Positions 7,046 through 15,067 of a stretch of 40,780 bases of DNA are shown piece by piece. The stretch spans positions 1 through 40,780 of the forward strand of contig NZ_BFBY01000012.1 in NCBI RefSeq assembly GCF_003423665.1. The letters run 5' to 3'. Below the pieces are notes generated by a model, which ran no database searches, was not told the origin of the DNA, and saw nothing but the letters and a program-made list of their open reading frames with translations. A program made the position numbers and the translations under genes. Numbering within the stretch: position 1 is the stretch's first letter; every line of letters starts with the position of its first letter. The stretch comes from Lactobacillus rodentium (GTDB lineage: Bacteria; Bacillota; Bacilli; Lactobacillales; Lactobacillaceae).

Positions 7046-7469
7046 AAAAATGACGCCAGTTTTGGCTCAACATTTTCACTATGATTTAAATGAAGAACCA
7101 CATATCAAAAACGAATTAAATGTGTCTTTGCGTCAAGTTTTTCAAACTGATGAGCAAGGAAATCAAGATGAAGGTAAAGAGGGACATTATTTTGAAATTG
7201 CAATTCCCTTTGAAATTGCGCCTGCTCCAGGTCAATTTTCTGTTTCTGGATTAGTAAGTCAAGTTGTCCAATTAATTGATTATTTTGGTGAAGGAAGAGA
7301 TTTAAACCCAAATGATTATGAATTAATTTCACGTCCTCTAGTTGAAGAAATAGAAACCTTAACTTATCAAATTACACAAATTACTCTGGATCAACCAGTA
7401 AATTTAAACTTTAAATCAAATTTTGACCAACTTAACTTTCAAGAAAATCAAAATACAGATAAAAACTAG
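7035..7469 (+). CDS. DUF1149 family protein
   Basis: The 144-residue acidic soluble protein matches the DUF1149 family (PF06619) found in lactobacilli, enterococci and streptococci. I recognise it from the N-terminal MTPVLAQHFHYD, the central FEIAIPFEIAPAPGQFSVSGLVSQV segment (read in two parts around IAPAPGQF), and the following DYELISRPLVEEIETLTYQIT. I recall that the fold has been grouped with SecB-like chaperones, but no function is established and that is not visible here. It overlaps trmL by 11 bases and is followed after 12 bases by ftsK, so it is co-transcribed with them. No signal peptide or membrane segment is present. Confidence 0.75.
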   Translation: MEIKKMTPVLAQHFHYDLNEEPHIKNELNVSLRQVFQTDEQGNQDEGKEGHYFEIAIPFEIAPAPGQFSVSGLVSQVVQLIDYFGEGRDLNPNDYELISRPLVEEIETLTYQITQITLDQPVNLNFKSNFDQLNFQENQNTDKN

Positions 7470-7481
7470 GAAGGATATCCT

Positions 7482-9980
7482 ATGCCTAAAAGCAAGAAAA
7501 GAAAAAAGAGAAGAAAAACAACCAAAAAACAAACTCAGGATATGACAAATGTTTTAATTGGGATAGTTTTGGTCTTAATTAGTCTCTTCTCTTGCTTACA
7601 TTTTGGTATTTTTAGTCGACAATTAGTTAATTGTTTACGTTTTTTAGTAGGAAATACCTATTATCTAGCAAGTTTTATTTTGGCTATCTATGGGTTAGTG
7701 ATGATTATTTATAATCAAAAACCCAATTTAGGAATTAAACGAACATGTGGTGTACTGCTTGCTTATGGTGGCATCATGTTATGGCAAAGTGGTAATTTTT
7801 TTACCAATTTAATGATTAATCATGGATTTGTTAATAGCTTCGTGAATATTATTGATGATGAATTTCGTCGCGGGCAAAATACTGTTAGTGTAGGTGGAGG
7901 AATAATTGGTAGTGTCTTATATCAAATTGTTTTTCCAATTTTTGGCCATTTTGGAGCATTAACACTTGCCGTTGTGGGAATGATTTGTGGAGTTTTAATG
8001 ATATTCAATGTAAAATTTGCAGATATTGTTAGAATTTTTCAAAAGTTTTCTCAATTATTTATTCAAAAAAATAAAGCTGCTGGTAGTGCTTTAAGTGATA
8101 AGATTCAAGATACATATTCTGATTTTGTGGAGAAAAGAGAACAGAGAAAAGATAATCGTGAGAAGTTAAAGGATCCATATAATTCTAACGATGAGTTTTT
8201 CCCTAATACTGAGGATTTTCAGAACTCTTCAAAAAAAGAAGATTTATCTGACGTATCAAAAAACGAATCTGAGTTAATAGATGATCCTTTTCAACCTGTT
8301 CCAATTGAGGATTCGAATGAACGTCATAATGAGCAATCAGAATTAAGCTCTAATTCTCAATTGCCTAAAGAAAATGCACTAGAAGAATCTACTGGTGGAG
8401 CGATAATACAGCATCAAAATAATGGAGGAAATCTGCCTAGATCCCACTCATTTGAAGACGAGGATAATAAAATTCGTCAGGAACTTAGTGGAATTAATCA
8501 TGGTGATTTTGATCAAAATAATACGCCTAAGAAATCTAATAAAACTTATGTTTTACCCCCATTGAATTTACTGGCTCCTATTCAAAATGTTGATCAGTCA
8601 CAAGATAAGCAGTTAATTCAGCATAATACTCAAGTTTTAGAGTCTACATTTAAGAGTTTTGGTGTTGATGTAAATGTTAAAAAAGCAGTTTTGGGCCCTA
8701 CCGTTACACGATATGAAGTTCAACCTGCAGTGGGAGTAAAAGTTAGTCGAATTGTTAATTTGGCTGATGATTTGGCCTTAGCTTTAGCAGCAAAAGATAT
8801 TAGAATTGAGGCTCCAATTCCAGGTAAGCCTTTAATTGGAATCGAGGTTCCTAACCGTACAACTTCAGCTGTTTCATTCAAAGATGCCATGTTGCATCAA
8901 GATAGAAAGGCAAAGGCTTCTGATTTAACTGTTCCTTTGGGGAAAAATGTTTCTGGTGATATTATTTCGGCCGATTTAAGGAAAATGCCCCATTTGTTAA
9001 TTGCTGGTTCAACTGGATCTGGTAAATCAGTTGCTATTAATACCATAATTACAAGTATTTTAATGAAATCACATCCAGAAGATGTCAAATTAGTTTTGAT
9101 TGATCCCAAGATGGTTGAATTATCAGTCTATAATGGTATTCCTCATCTGCTAATTCCAGTGGTGACAGATGCGAAGCTCGCAGCTAATGCATTAAGAAAA
9201 ACAGTTAAAGAGATGGAGCGACGTTATAAGCTATTTGCTGCAAGTGGCGTTCGTAACATTACAGAATATAACCAAAAAGTTGAAACTAATAATCAAGATA
9301 AAGATAATCCAGTAATGGAAAAATTGCCCTATATAGTTGTAATTGTTGATGAGTTAAGTGATTTAATGATGGTTGCAGGTCACGATGTAGAAGATGCGAT
9401 TGTTCGTTTAGCTCAAATGGCGAGGGCAGCTGGTATTCATATGATCTTAGCAACTCAACGACCAAGTGTAGATGTAATTACAGGTTTAATTAAAGCAAAT
9501 GTTCCTTCTCGAATTGCTTTTGCAGTATCTAGTGGAGTGGACTCGCGAACAATTTTGGATCAAGTTGGGGCCGAAAAATTACTTGGTCGAGGAGACATGC
9601 TCTTTCTGCCGATTGGTGCTTCAAAACCTGAACGTGTTCAAGGTGCCTTTATTTCTGTAGATGAAGTAGAGAAAGTAGTGGATTGGGTAAAACAACAACA
9701 AGAAGCAGAATATGATGAAAACATGATTCCTTCCCAACAAGATGCCAATGGTAGTGGGGATGATGAAGAACCTGAAGATGAATTTTATGATCAGGCTGTT
9801 GAGCTAGTGCGCAAACAGCAATCAGCTAGTGTTTCAATGTTACAACGACGATTTAGAATCGGCTATAATAGAGCTGCAAGGATTGTAGATACAATGGAAG
9901 CTAAAGGAATTGTCGGTCCATCTGAAGGTTCCAAACCACGACAAGTTCTCTTGCCTCCTGAAGAAAGTGGAGATAGTTAA
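7482..9980 (+). CDS. ftsK: DNA translocase FtsK/SpoIIIE
   Basis: FtsK is a septum-anchored hexameric motor that pumps the chromosome terminus clear of the closing division septum and aligns it for dimer resolution. The 832 residues show a basic N terminus, four membrane segments (about 22-45, 54-76, 86-104 and 138-177, the last region long enough for two passes), then an acidic, Gln/Ser-rich linker of roughly 200 residues. The motor follows, with Walker A GSTGSGKS near 508 and Walker B IVVIVDELSDLMMV near 616. The winged-helix gamma domain occupies about 765-832 (DEFYDQAVELVRK, RRFRIGYNRAARIVD) and reads FtsK-orienting sequences. AGGAAGGAT precedes the ATG. It sits in the ymfF-ymfI neighbourhood as spoIIIE does in B. 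subtilis. Confidence 0.95.
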   Translation: MPKSKKRKKRRKTTKKQTQDMTNVLIGIVLVLISLFSCLHFGIFSRQLVNCLRFLVGNTYYLASFILAIYGLVMIIYNQKPNLGIKRTCGVLLAYGGIMLWQSGNFFTNLMINHGFVNSFVNIIDDEFRRGQNTVSVGGGIIGSVLYQIVFPIFGHFGALTLAVVGMICGVLMIFNVKFADIVRIFQKFSQLFIQKNKAAGSALSDKIQDTYSDFVEKREQRKDNREKLKDPYNSNDEFFPNTEDFQNSSKKEDLSDVSKNESELIDDPFQPVPIEDSNERHNEQSELSSNSQLPKENALEESTGGAIIQHQNNGGNLPRSHSFEDEDNKIRQELSGINHGDFDQNNTPKKSNKTYVLPPLNLLAPIQNVDQSQDKQLIQHNTQVLESTFKSFGVDVNVKKAVLGPTVTRYEVQPAVGVKVSRIVNLADDLALALAAKDIRIEAPIPGKPLIGIEVPNRTTSAVSFKDAMLHQDRKAKASDLTVPLGKNVSGDIISADLRKMPHLLIAGSTGSGKSVAINTIITSILMKSHPEDVKLVLIDPKMVELSVYNGIPHLLIPVVTDAKLAANALRKTVKEMERRYKLFAASGVRNITEYNQKVETNNQDKDNPVMEKLPYIVVIVDELSDLMMVAGHDVEDAIVRLAQMARAAGIHMILATQRPSVDVITGLIKANVPSRIAFAVSSGVDSRTILDQVGAEKLLGRGDMLFLPIGASKPERVQGAFISVDEVEKVVDWVKQQQEAEYDENMIPSQQDANGSGDDEEPEDEFYDQAVELVRKQQSASVSMLQRRFRIGYNRAARIVDTMEAKGIVGPSEGSKPRQVLLPPEESGDS

Positions 9981-9982
9981 TA

Positions 9983-11197
9983 ATGACCAATATCCAAATT
10001 GAACCTAATTATAAATTTAAAACAGCCAGTGTTGGCTGTTTTTTGCGCTTACCCTTAAATCAAAAAAATCTTGCTCTAGCAAATGTTTTATGTGTCATGC
10101 AAAGTAATGCCAGTTTGCTTTATCCTGGGGTTAGTTTGCAGGCAAAGGCTTTAGAGGAGAAGTATGATTCGCAATTAGAAATTTTTCCTCAGGTTTTTGG
10201 AAATCAGATTATTATTTTTTACTCACTTAACTTTATTGAGCCAAGAGAAATTTTAAATCCTGATTATAATTATGCAGAAATAATTAAAATGTTTTTGGGC
10301 ATAATTAAAAAACCACTTTTTAATCCATCATTGTTATATTTGGCTAAGAGTCAATTATCTAGTGTGCGCGCACAATATTTAGACATTCCATCAAATTATG
10401 CCTTAAATCGCTTTTTTGAATACTGGTACCGTAATGAATCTCAATATAAAGATAATATGTTTGGGGATATGGAAGTAATAAAAAATTGTACAATTGAACA
10501 AATAAAGAGTTTTTTTGATAATTTGAAAACTTACCCGGCAGTATGTTTAGGATTAGTTGAAAATCCAGATATGATGACAGATTTATTACAGGAACAACTA
10601 GATTGGCCAGGCTTCTTCAGATCCTTTGACACAGATGAACTAACGATTCCAGCTCATTTTGCTCCTTTTACAAAAAATGAAGAGGGAGAGCATGGGCAAA
10701 CTCAGTTATTAATGGGATTTGGTTATGATGCAAGCTTACCTTTGGATTTACGGCAATTTGGAGGATTAATTCTCAGTCAATACTTGGCGGGTGATGAATC
10801 TTCTAAACTATTCACATCAATTCGGGAAGATCTAGGCGCTGCCTATGCAATTGAAGTTAATAATTTATTAGATGATTCATTATTATTGATTTCTGCCGGA
10901 ATTGATAAGGATAAATTACTTGCAACTAAAGCAAAAATCAATCAATCCATTAGGGAGGTTGCAAAGGGAAATATTGATAAAACTTTATTTAAAAGAGCAC
11001 AAAATGCTTTAAAAAGGACTTATCAAAGTAATGAAGATCAAGAAAGTTTATTATTAATGCAATTATTGGCTAATACCTTGCGTGGACGCAGTTTAACAAT
11101 TGAAGAACGGATAAAAAAAGTGGTAAACTTCACTCCTGAAAAATTAACTAGATTTGCCCAGTCATTATTTTTAAATGAAAGTTATTGCTTACAATGA
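9983..11197 (+). CDS. ymfF: M16 peptidase-like protein YmfF (EF-P modification-associated)
   Basis: This 404-residue protein is the YmfF-type half of a paired M16 (insulinase-like) set. It has the M16 two-domain layout but no HxxEH zinc motif at the expected N-terminal place, where PGVSLQAKALEEKYDSQL stands, so it is probably the non-catalytic partner of YmfH. The later FGGLILSQYLAGDESSKLFTSIRE block is typical of the M16 C-terminal domain. Reference annotation links ymfF, ymfH and ymfI to 5-aminopentanol modification of elongation factor P; that role is established for YmfI and by association for this one. It starts two bases after ftsK with little visible ribosome site beyond GGAGAT. A terminator-like hairpin lies in its first 21 codons. 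Confidence 0.82.
   Translation: MTNIQIEPNYKFKTASVGCFLRLPLNQKNLALANVLCVMQSNASLLYPGVSLQAKALEEKYDSQLEIFPQVFGNQIIIFYSLNFIEPREILNPDYNYAEIIKMFLGIIKKPLFNPSLLYLAKSQLSSVRAQYLDIPSNYALNRFFEYWYRNESQYKDNMFGDMEVIKNCTIEQIKSFFDNLKTYPAVCLGLVENPDMMTDLLQEQLDWPGFFRSFDTDELTIPAHFAPFTKNEEGEHGQTQLLMGFGYDASLPLDLRQFGGLILSQYLAGDESSKLFTSIREDLGAAYAIEVNNLLDDSLLLISAGIDKDKLLATKAKINQSIREVAKGNIDKTLFKRAQNALKRTYQSNEDQESLLLMQLLANTLRGRSLTIEERIKKVVNFTPEKLTRFAQSLFLNESYCLQ
10019..10044 (+). terminator. Intragenic terminator-like hairpin at the 5' end of ymfF
   Basis: AAAACAGCCA (10019-10028) pairs perfectly with TGGCTGTTTT (10033-10042) around a GTGT loop, and the T run continues to 10044 (six T). It starts 36 bases after the ymfF ATG. 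The encoded residues look like ordinary family sequence, so the hairpin lies within true coding DNA. Activity is untested. Confidence 0.6.
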
Positions 11198-12432
11198 GAA
11201 AATTAGAAATGTTTACACGTGCTTATCCCTCCGGATTTAAAGCAAAAGTGATTCAACGACCAAATTTTTACAAGAAATTTATGGGAATTATTGTGGATTT
11301 TGGAGGTAGTGATCCTCAAAGTTTAAGTGGAGGAGCACACTTTTTGGAACACAAGTTATATGCCAAAAAAACAGGAGACATTTCTCAAAAAATAGAGGCA
11401 CTTAATGCGACGACTAACACTTTTACCTCCTATAATGAGACAATGTTTTATGTGGAATTTTTGGAACATTGGCGACAAGTGCTACCCTTATTATTTGAAT
11501 TAGTTGGAACTACACATTTTACCCAAGAAAATATTGCAAAGGAAGCAAAAATTATTTCCCAGGAATTAGCGATGTATCAAGATGATCCTAGTTGGCAAGT
11601 AACACATGATTTACTAGGAAAAATGTTTCCTAAAAGTAAATTAGCGGAAGATTTAACGGGGACACAAACTTCTTTGCAAGAAATGACACCCCAAATCTTG
11701 AGTGAGATATATCAGAAAAATTATTATAGTGGAAATCTTGAATTTGTTGCTTGTGGTGGATTTAGTGATAACCAAGCTAAAAGTATTTTGCGTGAAGTTG
11801 GGAAACTGCAAAAACAATATTTTAGAAATGAAAAAAAGCAGAGAATTGCAGAGCAAGCTTTTACCGCTACGACAGAAAAAGAAAGTAAAATTGCTGGAAA
11901 TGTAACAATTCCATTGGTGGGAGTGGGAATAAAACTTCCTAGTTTTGAAACTTTAAATTCGAATTTAACAAAAGGACAACTTCAAATTCTTATTGAGATG
12001 ATGCTTGAAGCCAGACTTGGTTCAAGTAGTAATTGGTTTGAGAATAGTCAAAAATCTGGACTTGTTGATATCCCTCTCTCGATCAGTGTAACTTATACTA
12101 GACAAGGAAATTTTGCCATTATAAGTGGTAGTACCCATAATCCAGGCGATTTAGTAACACAAATTAAGCAACAAATAAAATTTGGAAGAATTGTTGCAAG
12201 TAATTTTGATCTACAAAAAAAGAATTTTATTTCTAACAGTATTCGTGAACTTGATCAAGTTGAAAACTTGGCAATTGAAGAGGCTGAATACTCGCTAGAT
12301 AACGAAAGTAGAAGTAAATTATATCAGAAAATTCAAACTTTAAGTTTTAGTGAATTTTGTGAGGTTTATGAAGAAATAGTAGCGAAAAGTGATATATTTA
12401 CTACGATTCTTGAAAGTGAAAATGAAAAATGA
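11194..12432 (+). CDS. ymfH: M16 family zinc peptidase YmfH (EF-P modification-associated)
   Basis: The 412-residue partner of YmfF carries the inverted zinc motif of insulinase-type peptidases, HFLEH at residues 49-53, with Glu52 as general base and a downstream acidic helix (KEAKIISQELAMYQDD) supplying the third zinc ligand. The ATG at 11194 overlaps the ymfF stop as ATGA; an in-frame TTG nine bases earlier is less likely. The C-terminal domain (EMMLEARLGSSSNWFENS) is the M16 repeat. In related paired M16 systems one subunit has zinc and the other binds substrate, which fits ymfF-ymfH. The natural substrate is unknown. Association with elongation factor P rests on its conserved place before ymfI. 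Confidence 0.87.
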   Translation: MRKLEMFTRAYPSGFKAKVIQRPNFYKKFMGIIVDFGGSDPQSLSGGAHFLEHKLYAKKTGDISQKIEALNATTNTFTSYNETMFYVEFLEHWRQVLPLLFELVGTTHFTQENIAKEAKIISQELAMYQDDPSWQVTHDLLGKMFPKSKLAEDLTGTQTSLQEMTPQILSEIYQKNYYSGNLEFVACGGFSDNQAKSILREVGKLQKQYFRNEKKQRIAEQAFTATTEKESKIAGNVTIPLVGVGIKLPSFETLNSNLTKGQLQILIEMMLEARLGSSSNWFENSQKSGLVDIPLSISVTYTRQGNFAIISGSTHNPGDLVTQIKQQIKFGRIVASNFDLQKKNFISNSIRELDQVENLAIEEAEYSLDNESRSKLYQKIQTLSFSEFCEVYEEIVAKSDIFTTILESENEK

Positions 12433-13157
12433 AACGAGCAGTAATTTTTGGAGCAACAGGTGGAATTGGAAAAGAAATTGCTCTTGATTTAGCTAAAGCC
12501 GGTTGGTCATTATACTTACATTTTGATAAAAGTAAGCATAGGGCACTAGCTTTGCAAAAACAATTAATAAAATTATATCCGCAACAAGAATTTTTTCTCT
12601 TACATTTATCATTTCTTGATCAAGATAAAAAATTATTAAACTTAGATAAGACGTTATTTCCAATTAATGCCCTGATTTTTGCCCAGGGAATAACCGATTA
12701 TGATTTTTTGGGTAACCAATCTTTAAAAACTATTGATAATATTTTAAAGGTGAATTTAATTACTCCTATTAAGCTAACCCGTTTATTAGAACCGTTACTC
12801 TTAAAACATGAGCATAGTCGAATTATTTATTTGGGCTCTGTTTATGGTCAGCAAGGAAGTGCTTTAGAAAGTGTGTATAGTGCAAGCAAAGGTGGAATCA
12901 CCCGCTTTGCTCAAGCCTATGCTAGAGAAGTTGCGGCTAGTAAATTAACTGTTAATGTTCTAGCTCCTGGTGCTGTAAATACACCGATGAATGAAATTTT
13001 TTCAACAGAAATTTTAAATCAAGTAAGAGATGAAATTCCAGCGAATCGTTTAGCTAATCCCCAAGATATATCTTTTTGGGTTGAGAATTTACTTGCTCCA
13101 CAATCAGATTACCTTACAGGGCAAACTATTTATATTGATGGCGGCTGGCTTGTTTAA
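12429..13157 (+). CDS. ymfI: Short-chain reductase YmfI (EF-P 5-aminopentanone reductase)
   Basis: YmfI is a FabG-like NAD(P)H short-chain dehydrogenase. In B. subtilis it reduces the 5-aminopentanone group on Lys32 of elongation factor P to 5-aminopentanol. The 242-residue protein shows the nucleotide-binding GATGGIG at residues 8-14, a NAG-equivalent region read here as FAQGIT, the catalytic serine in LGSVYG and the YSASK motif near residue 150. It ends with the usual YIDGGW. The adjacency to ymfF and ymfH is what separates it from a fatty-acid FabG. It overlaps ymfH by four bases (ATGA). No efp gene is in the window, so presence of the modification in this organism is inference. Confidence 0.82.
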   Translation: MKRAVIFGATGGIGKEIALDLAKAGWSLYLHFDKSKHRALALQKQLIKLYPQQEFFLLHLSFLDQDKKLLNLDKTLFPINALIFAQGITDYDFLGNQSLKTIDNILKVNLITPIKLTRLLEPLLLKHEHSRIIYLGSVYGQQGSALESVYSASKGGITRFAQAYAREVAASKLTVNVLAPGAVNTPMNEIFSTEILNQVRDEIPANRLANPQDISFWVENLLAPQSDYLTGQTIYIDGGWLV

Positions 13158-13179
13158 TCAGGGAGCAATTTGTTATACT
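13150..13179 (+). promoter_or_regulatory. Predicted promoter of rodZ-pgsA
   Basis: TTGTTT (13150-13155) and TATACT (13174-13179) are separated by 18 bases, and TG at 13171-13172 makes an extended -10. It overlaps the end of ymfI. The rodZ start is 32 bases further on, with AGAGG as ribosome site. Confidence 0.55.
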
Positions 13180-13210
13180 CTAAGTAAATACGCAGAATTG
13201 AGAGGTTATT

Positions 13211-14329
13211 ATGTCAGATATTGGTGATAAACTTCGTAAAGCAAGAGAAGAAAAAGGAATGTCTCTTAAAGATATTGAAAAAATCACTAAAATTCAATAT
13301 CGTTATCTTGAAGCGTTAGAAAAAGATGATTTTGATCAGCTTCCTGGAGATTTTTATGCACGGGCATTTATTAAACAATATGCTCAAGTAGTAGGTCTCA
13401 ATGGAAATGAATTATTAAATGATTTACATGCTGATGTTCCAGAATCGAAACCTGAAGAATATGTAGAAAACTCAATCGATAATAAACGTGAAGAAGTACG
13501 TCGAACCACTAATAATAAAAAAGGATTATGGCGGGCTTATCTTCCTAAGGCAGCAGCAATAATCGGTATCTTTTTAGTGATTTTTGTTGTTTATCTTTTA
13601 TATAGTCATTTCTTTGCAGGTAATAGTAATCAACAATCGGCCAACCAGGCTAATAATATTACTGTTTCTTCTTCATCAGAAGCTACAAGTAAATCTGTCA
13701 AAACATCTAAAAAGCATTCAGCTACCTCAAAAATTCGACTTGAAAGTTTAGGAAACAATACCTACCGAGTAAGAGATTGGAGTAAGGCAAAGAATCGCGA
13801 CTTGAAACTCTCTACGGGGGCAACATCAACCTATGCACAAGTTACAGTTGATGGGAATGTAGTTTGGCAAGGTACAATTAATAGTAATGATTCACATACT
13901 GTTAAATTAGGTAAAGATATTGGAAATGTGTCAGTTCTTTTCGGCAACACCCAATCTACTAAATTAATCTTAGATGGTAAAAAGGTTAAGGCACAAGATG
14001 AAAGTAATCCTTCTGCTTCAATGACTATTAACTTCATTTTTAGAAACTCAAGTTCTAGTCAAGATTCAAGTGGAACTAGTTCAAGTACTTATAGTCAAAG
14101 CAGTAATTCGGCTTTAACAGGCTCACAAAATACAACTTCATCTCAAAACAGTCAAACAACTAGAAATAATGGTAGTCAAGCCAGTTCAGCTACTAGTGGT
14201 TCACAGTCAAGACAACCTGTGCAATCGGAGCAGCCACAACAATCAGCGGCTACAACTGAACAACCTACTCAAAATACTCAAACTACTGGTCAAACCCAGA
14301 ATACTACTGGAGGAAATACTAATAGATAA
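13211..14329 (+). CDS. rodZ: RodZ-like helix-turn-helix membrane protein (YmfM)
   Basis: RodZ links the cytoplasmic actin-like MreB scaffold to the elongation machinery of the cell wall. The 372 residues divide into an N-terminal HTH (about 1-75; LRKAREEKGMSLKDIEKIT then YARAFIKQYAQVVGL), a positively charged juxtamembrane stretch, one membrane segment at about 113-137 and an extracellular part. That part has a beta-rich domain (about 175-275, DUF4115-like) and then roughly 95 residues of Ser, Thr, Gln and Asn with no fixed fold. The low-complexity tail is longer than in many homologues. Position before pgsA matches B. subtilis ymfM. It ends within the pgsA start codon (TAATG). Confidence 0.85.
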   Translation: MSDIGDKLRKAREEKGMSLKDIEKITKIQYRYLEALEKDDFDQLPGDFYARAFIKQYAQVVGLNGNELLNDLHADVPESKPEEYVENSIDNKREEVRRTTNNKKGLWRAYLPKAAAIIGIFLVIFVVYLLYSHFFAGNSNQQSANQANNITVSSSSEATSKSVKTSKKHSATSKIRLESLGNNTYRVRDWSKAKNRDLKLSTGATSTYAQVTVDGNVVWQGTINSNDSHTVKLGKDIGNVSVLFGNTQSTKLILDGKKVKAQDESNPSASMTINFIFRNSSSSQDSSGTSSSTYSQSSNSALTGSQNTTSSQNSQTTRNNGSQASSATSGSQSRQPVQSEQPQQSAATTEQPTQNTQTTGQTQNTTGGNTNR

Positions 14330-14904
14330 TGAATTTACCAAATAAACTTACAGTTTTTAGAATCTTTTTAATCCCCGTCTTTATGCTTATTATTATTTTT
14401 GGTGGTCATGCAGGAGTTGATATTGGCCAATGGCATCTCACCTGGAGCTGGGTAATTGCTGCGATTGCATTTGCAATTGCTTCATTTACTGATTGGTTAG
14501 ATGGCCATATTGCTAGATCAAGAAACTTAGTTACTAATTTTGGTAAATTTGCTGATCCCATTGCTGATAAAATGTTAACTATGACAGCTTTTGTATTTAT
14601 AGTTGATTTATATTCTAAATCAAGTTGGCAAGCTCCTGCATGGGTTATTGCAATTATAATTTGTCGTGAACTTGCTGTTAGTGGATTGCGCGAAATAGTA
14701 GTTGAAAATAACGGTGAAGTAATTGCAGCAAAAATGCCTGGTAAAATTAAAACAACTTGCCAAATGTTATCAATTATCTTTTTATTAGTAGGAAACTTTT
14801 TCTACATCGGAACTATCTTACTTTATCTTGCTTTAATATTTACTATTTATTCTGGGTGGGATTATTTCCATAGTTCTTGGAACATTTTTAAAGATTCAAT
14901 GTAG
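14329..14904 (+). CDS. pgsA: CDP-diacylglycerol-glycerol-3-phosphate 3-phosphatidyltransferase
   Basis: PgsA makes phosphatidylglycerol phosphate from CDP-diacylglycerol and glycerol 3-phosphate, the committed step to phosphatidylglycerol and cardiolipin. The CDP-alcohol phosphotransferase signature DG-x2-AR-x8-G-x3-D-x3-D is complete (from DWLDGHIAR near residue 53 to FADPIADKM). Four to six membrane helices surround it. The 191-residue length is standard. It is translationally coupled to rodZ by a one-base overlap and ends just before a strong terminator. In B. subtilis cinA stands between pgsA and recA, but here the gap is only 163 bases and holds no cinA. Confidence 0.95.
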   Translation: MNLPNKLTVFRIFLIPVFMLIIIFGGHAGVDIGQWHLTWSWVIAAIAFAIASFTDWLDGHIARSRNLVTNFGKFADPIADKMLTMTAFVFIVDLYSKSSWQAPAWVIAIIICRELAVSGLREIVVENNGEVIAAKMPGKIKTTCQMLSIIFLLVGNFFYIGTILLYLALIFTIYSGWDYFHSSWNIFKDSM

Positions 14905-14908
14905 CAAT

Positions 14909-14939
14909 AAAAAGAAGTCGATTATTCGACTTCTTTTTT
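14909..14939 (+). terminator. Terminator after pgsA
   Basis: AAAAAGAAGTCGA (14909-14921) and TCGACTTCTTTTT (14926-14938) form a perfect 13-bp stem with loop TTAT and six T in a row. It ends the rodZ-pgsA transcript. Confidence 0.9.
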
Positions 14940-14989
14940 AGTAGAAAAAATTAGTTTTTGCGTAATTAAAATTAGATAAAAGTAGCGAA

Positions 14990-15003
14990 AAAACATTTGT
15001 TCG
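14990..15003. promoter_or_regulatory. LexA (SOS) box-like operator of recA
   Basis: AAAACATTTGTTCG matches the Gram-positive LexA/DinR consensus CGAAC-N4-GTTCG fully in its right half and 3 of 5 in its left half (11 of 14 against CGAACATATGTTCG). It overlaps the proposed -35 element of recA, where a repressor would block RNA polymerase. lexA is not in the window. Confidence 0.55.
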
Positions 15004-15025
15004 CTTTTGTCTTGATTTTTATAAT
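14997..15025 (+). promoter_or_regulatory. Predicted recA promoter
   Basis: TTGTTC (14997-15002) and a consensus TATAAT (15020-15025) are 17 bases apart. Transcription would start near 15032. The -35 lies inside the LexA-like box. Confidence 0.7.
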
Positions 15026-15067
15026 AGAAACCAAGTATAATTAAAAAGTATATTAAGGAGGACTAAA

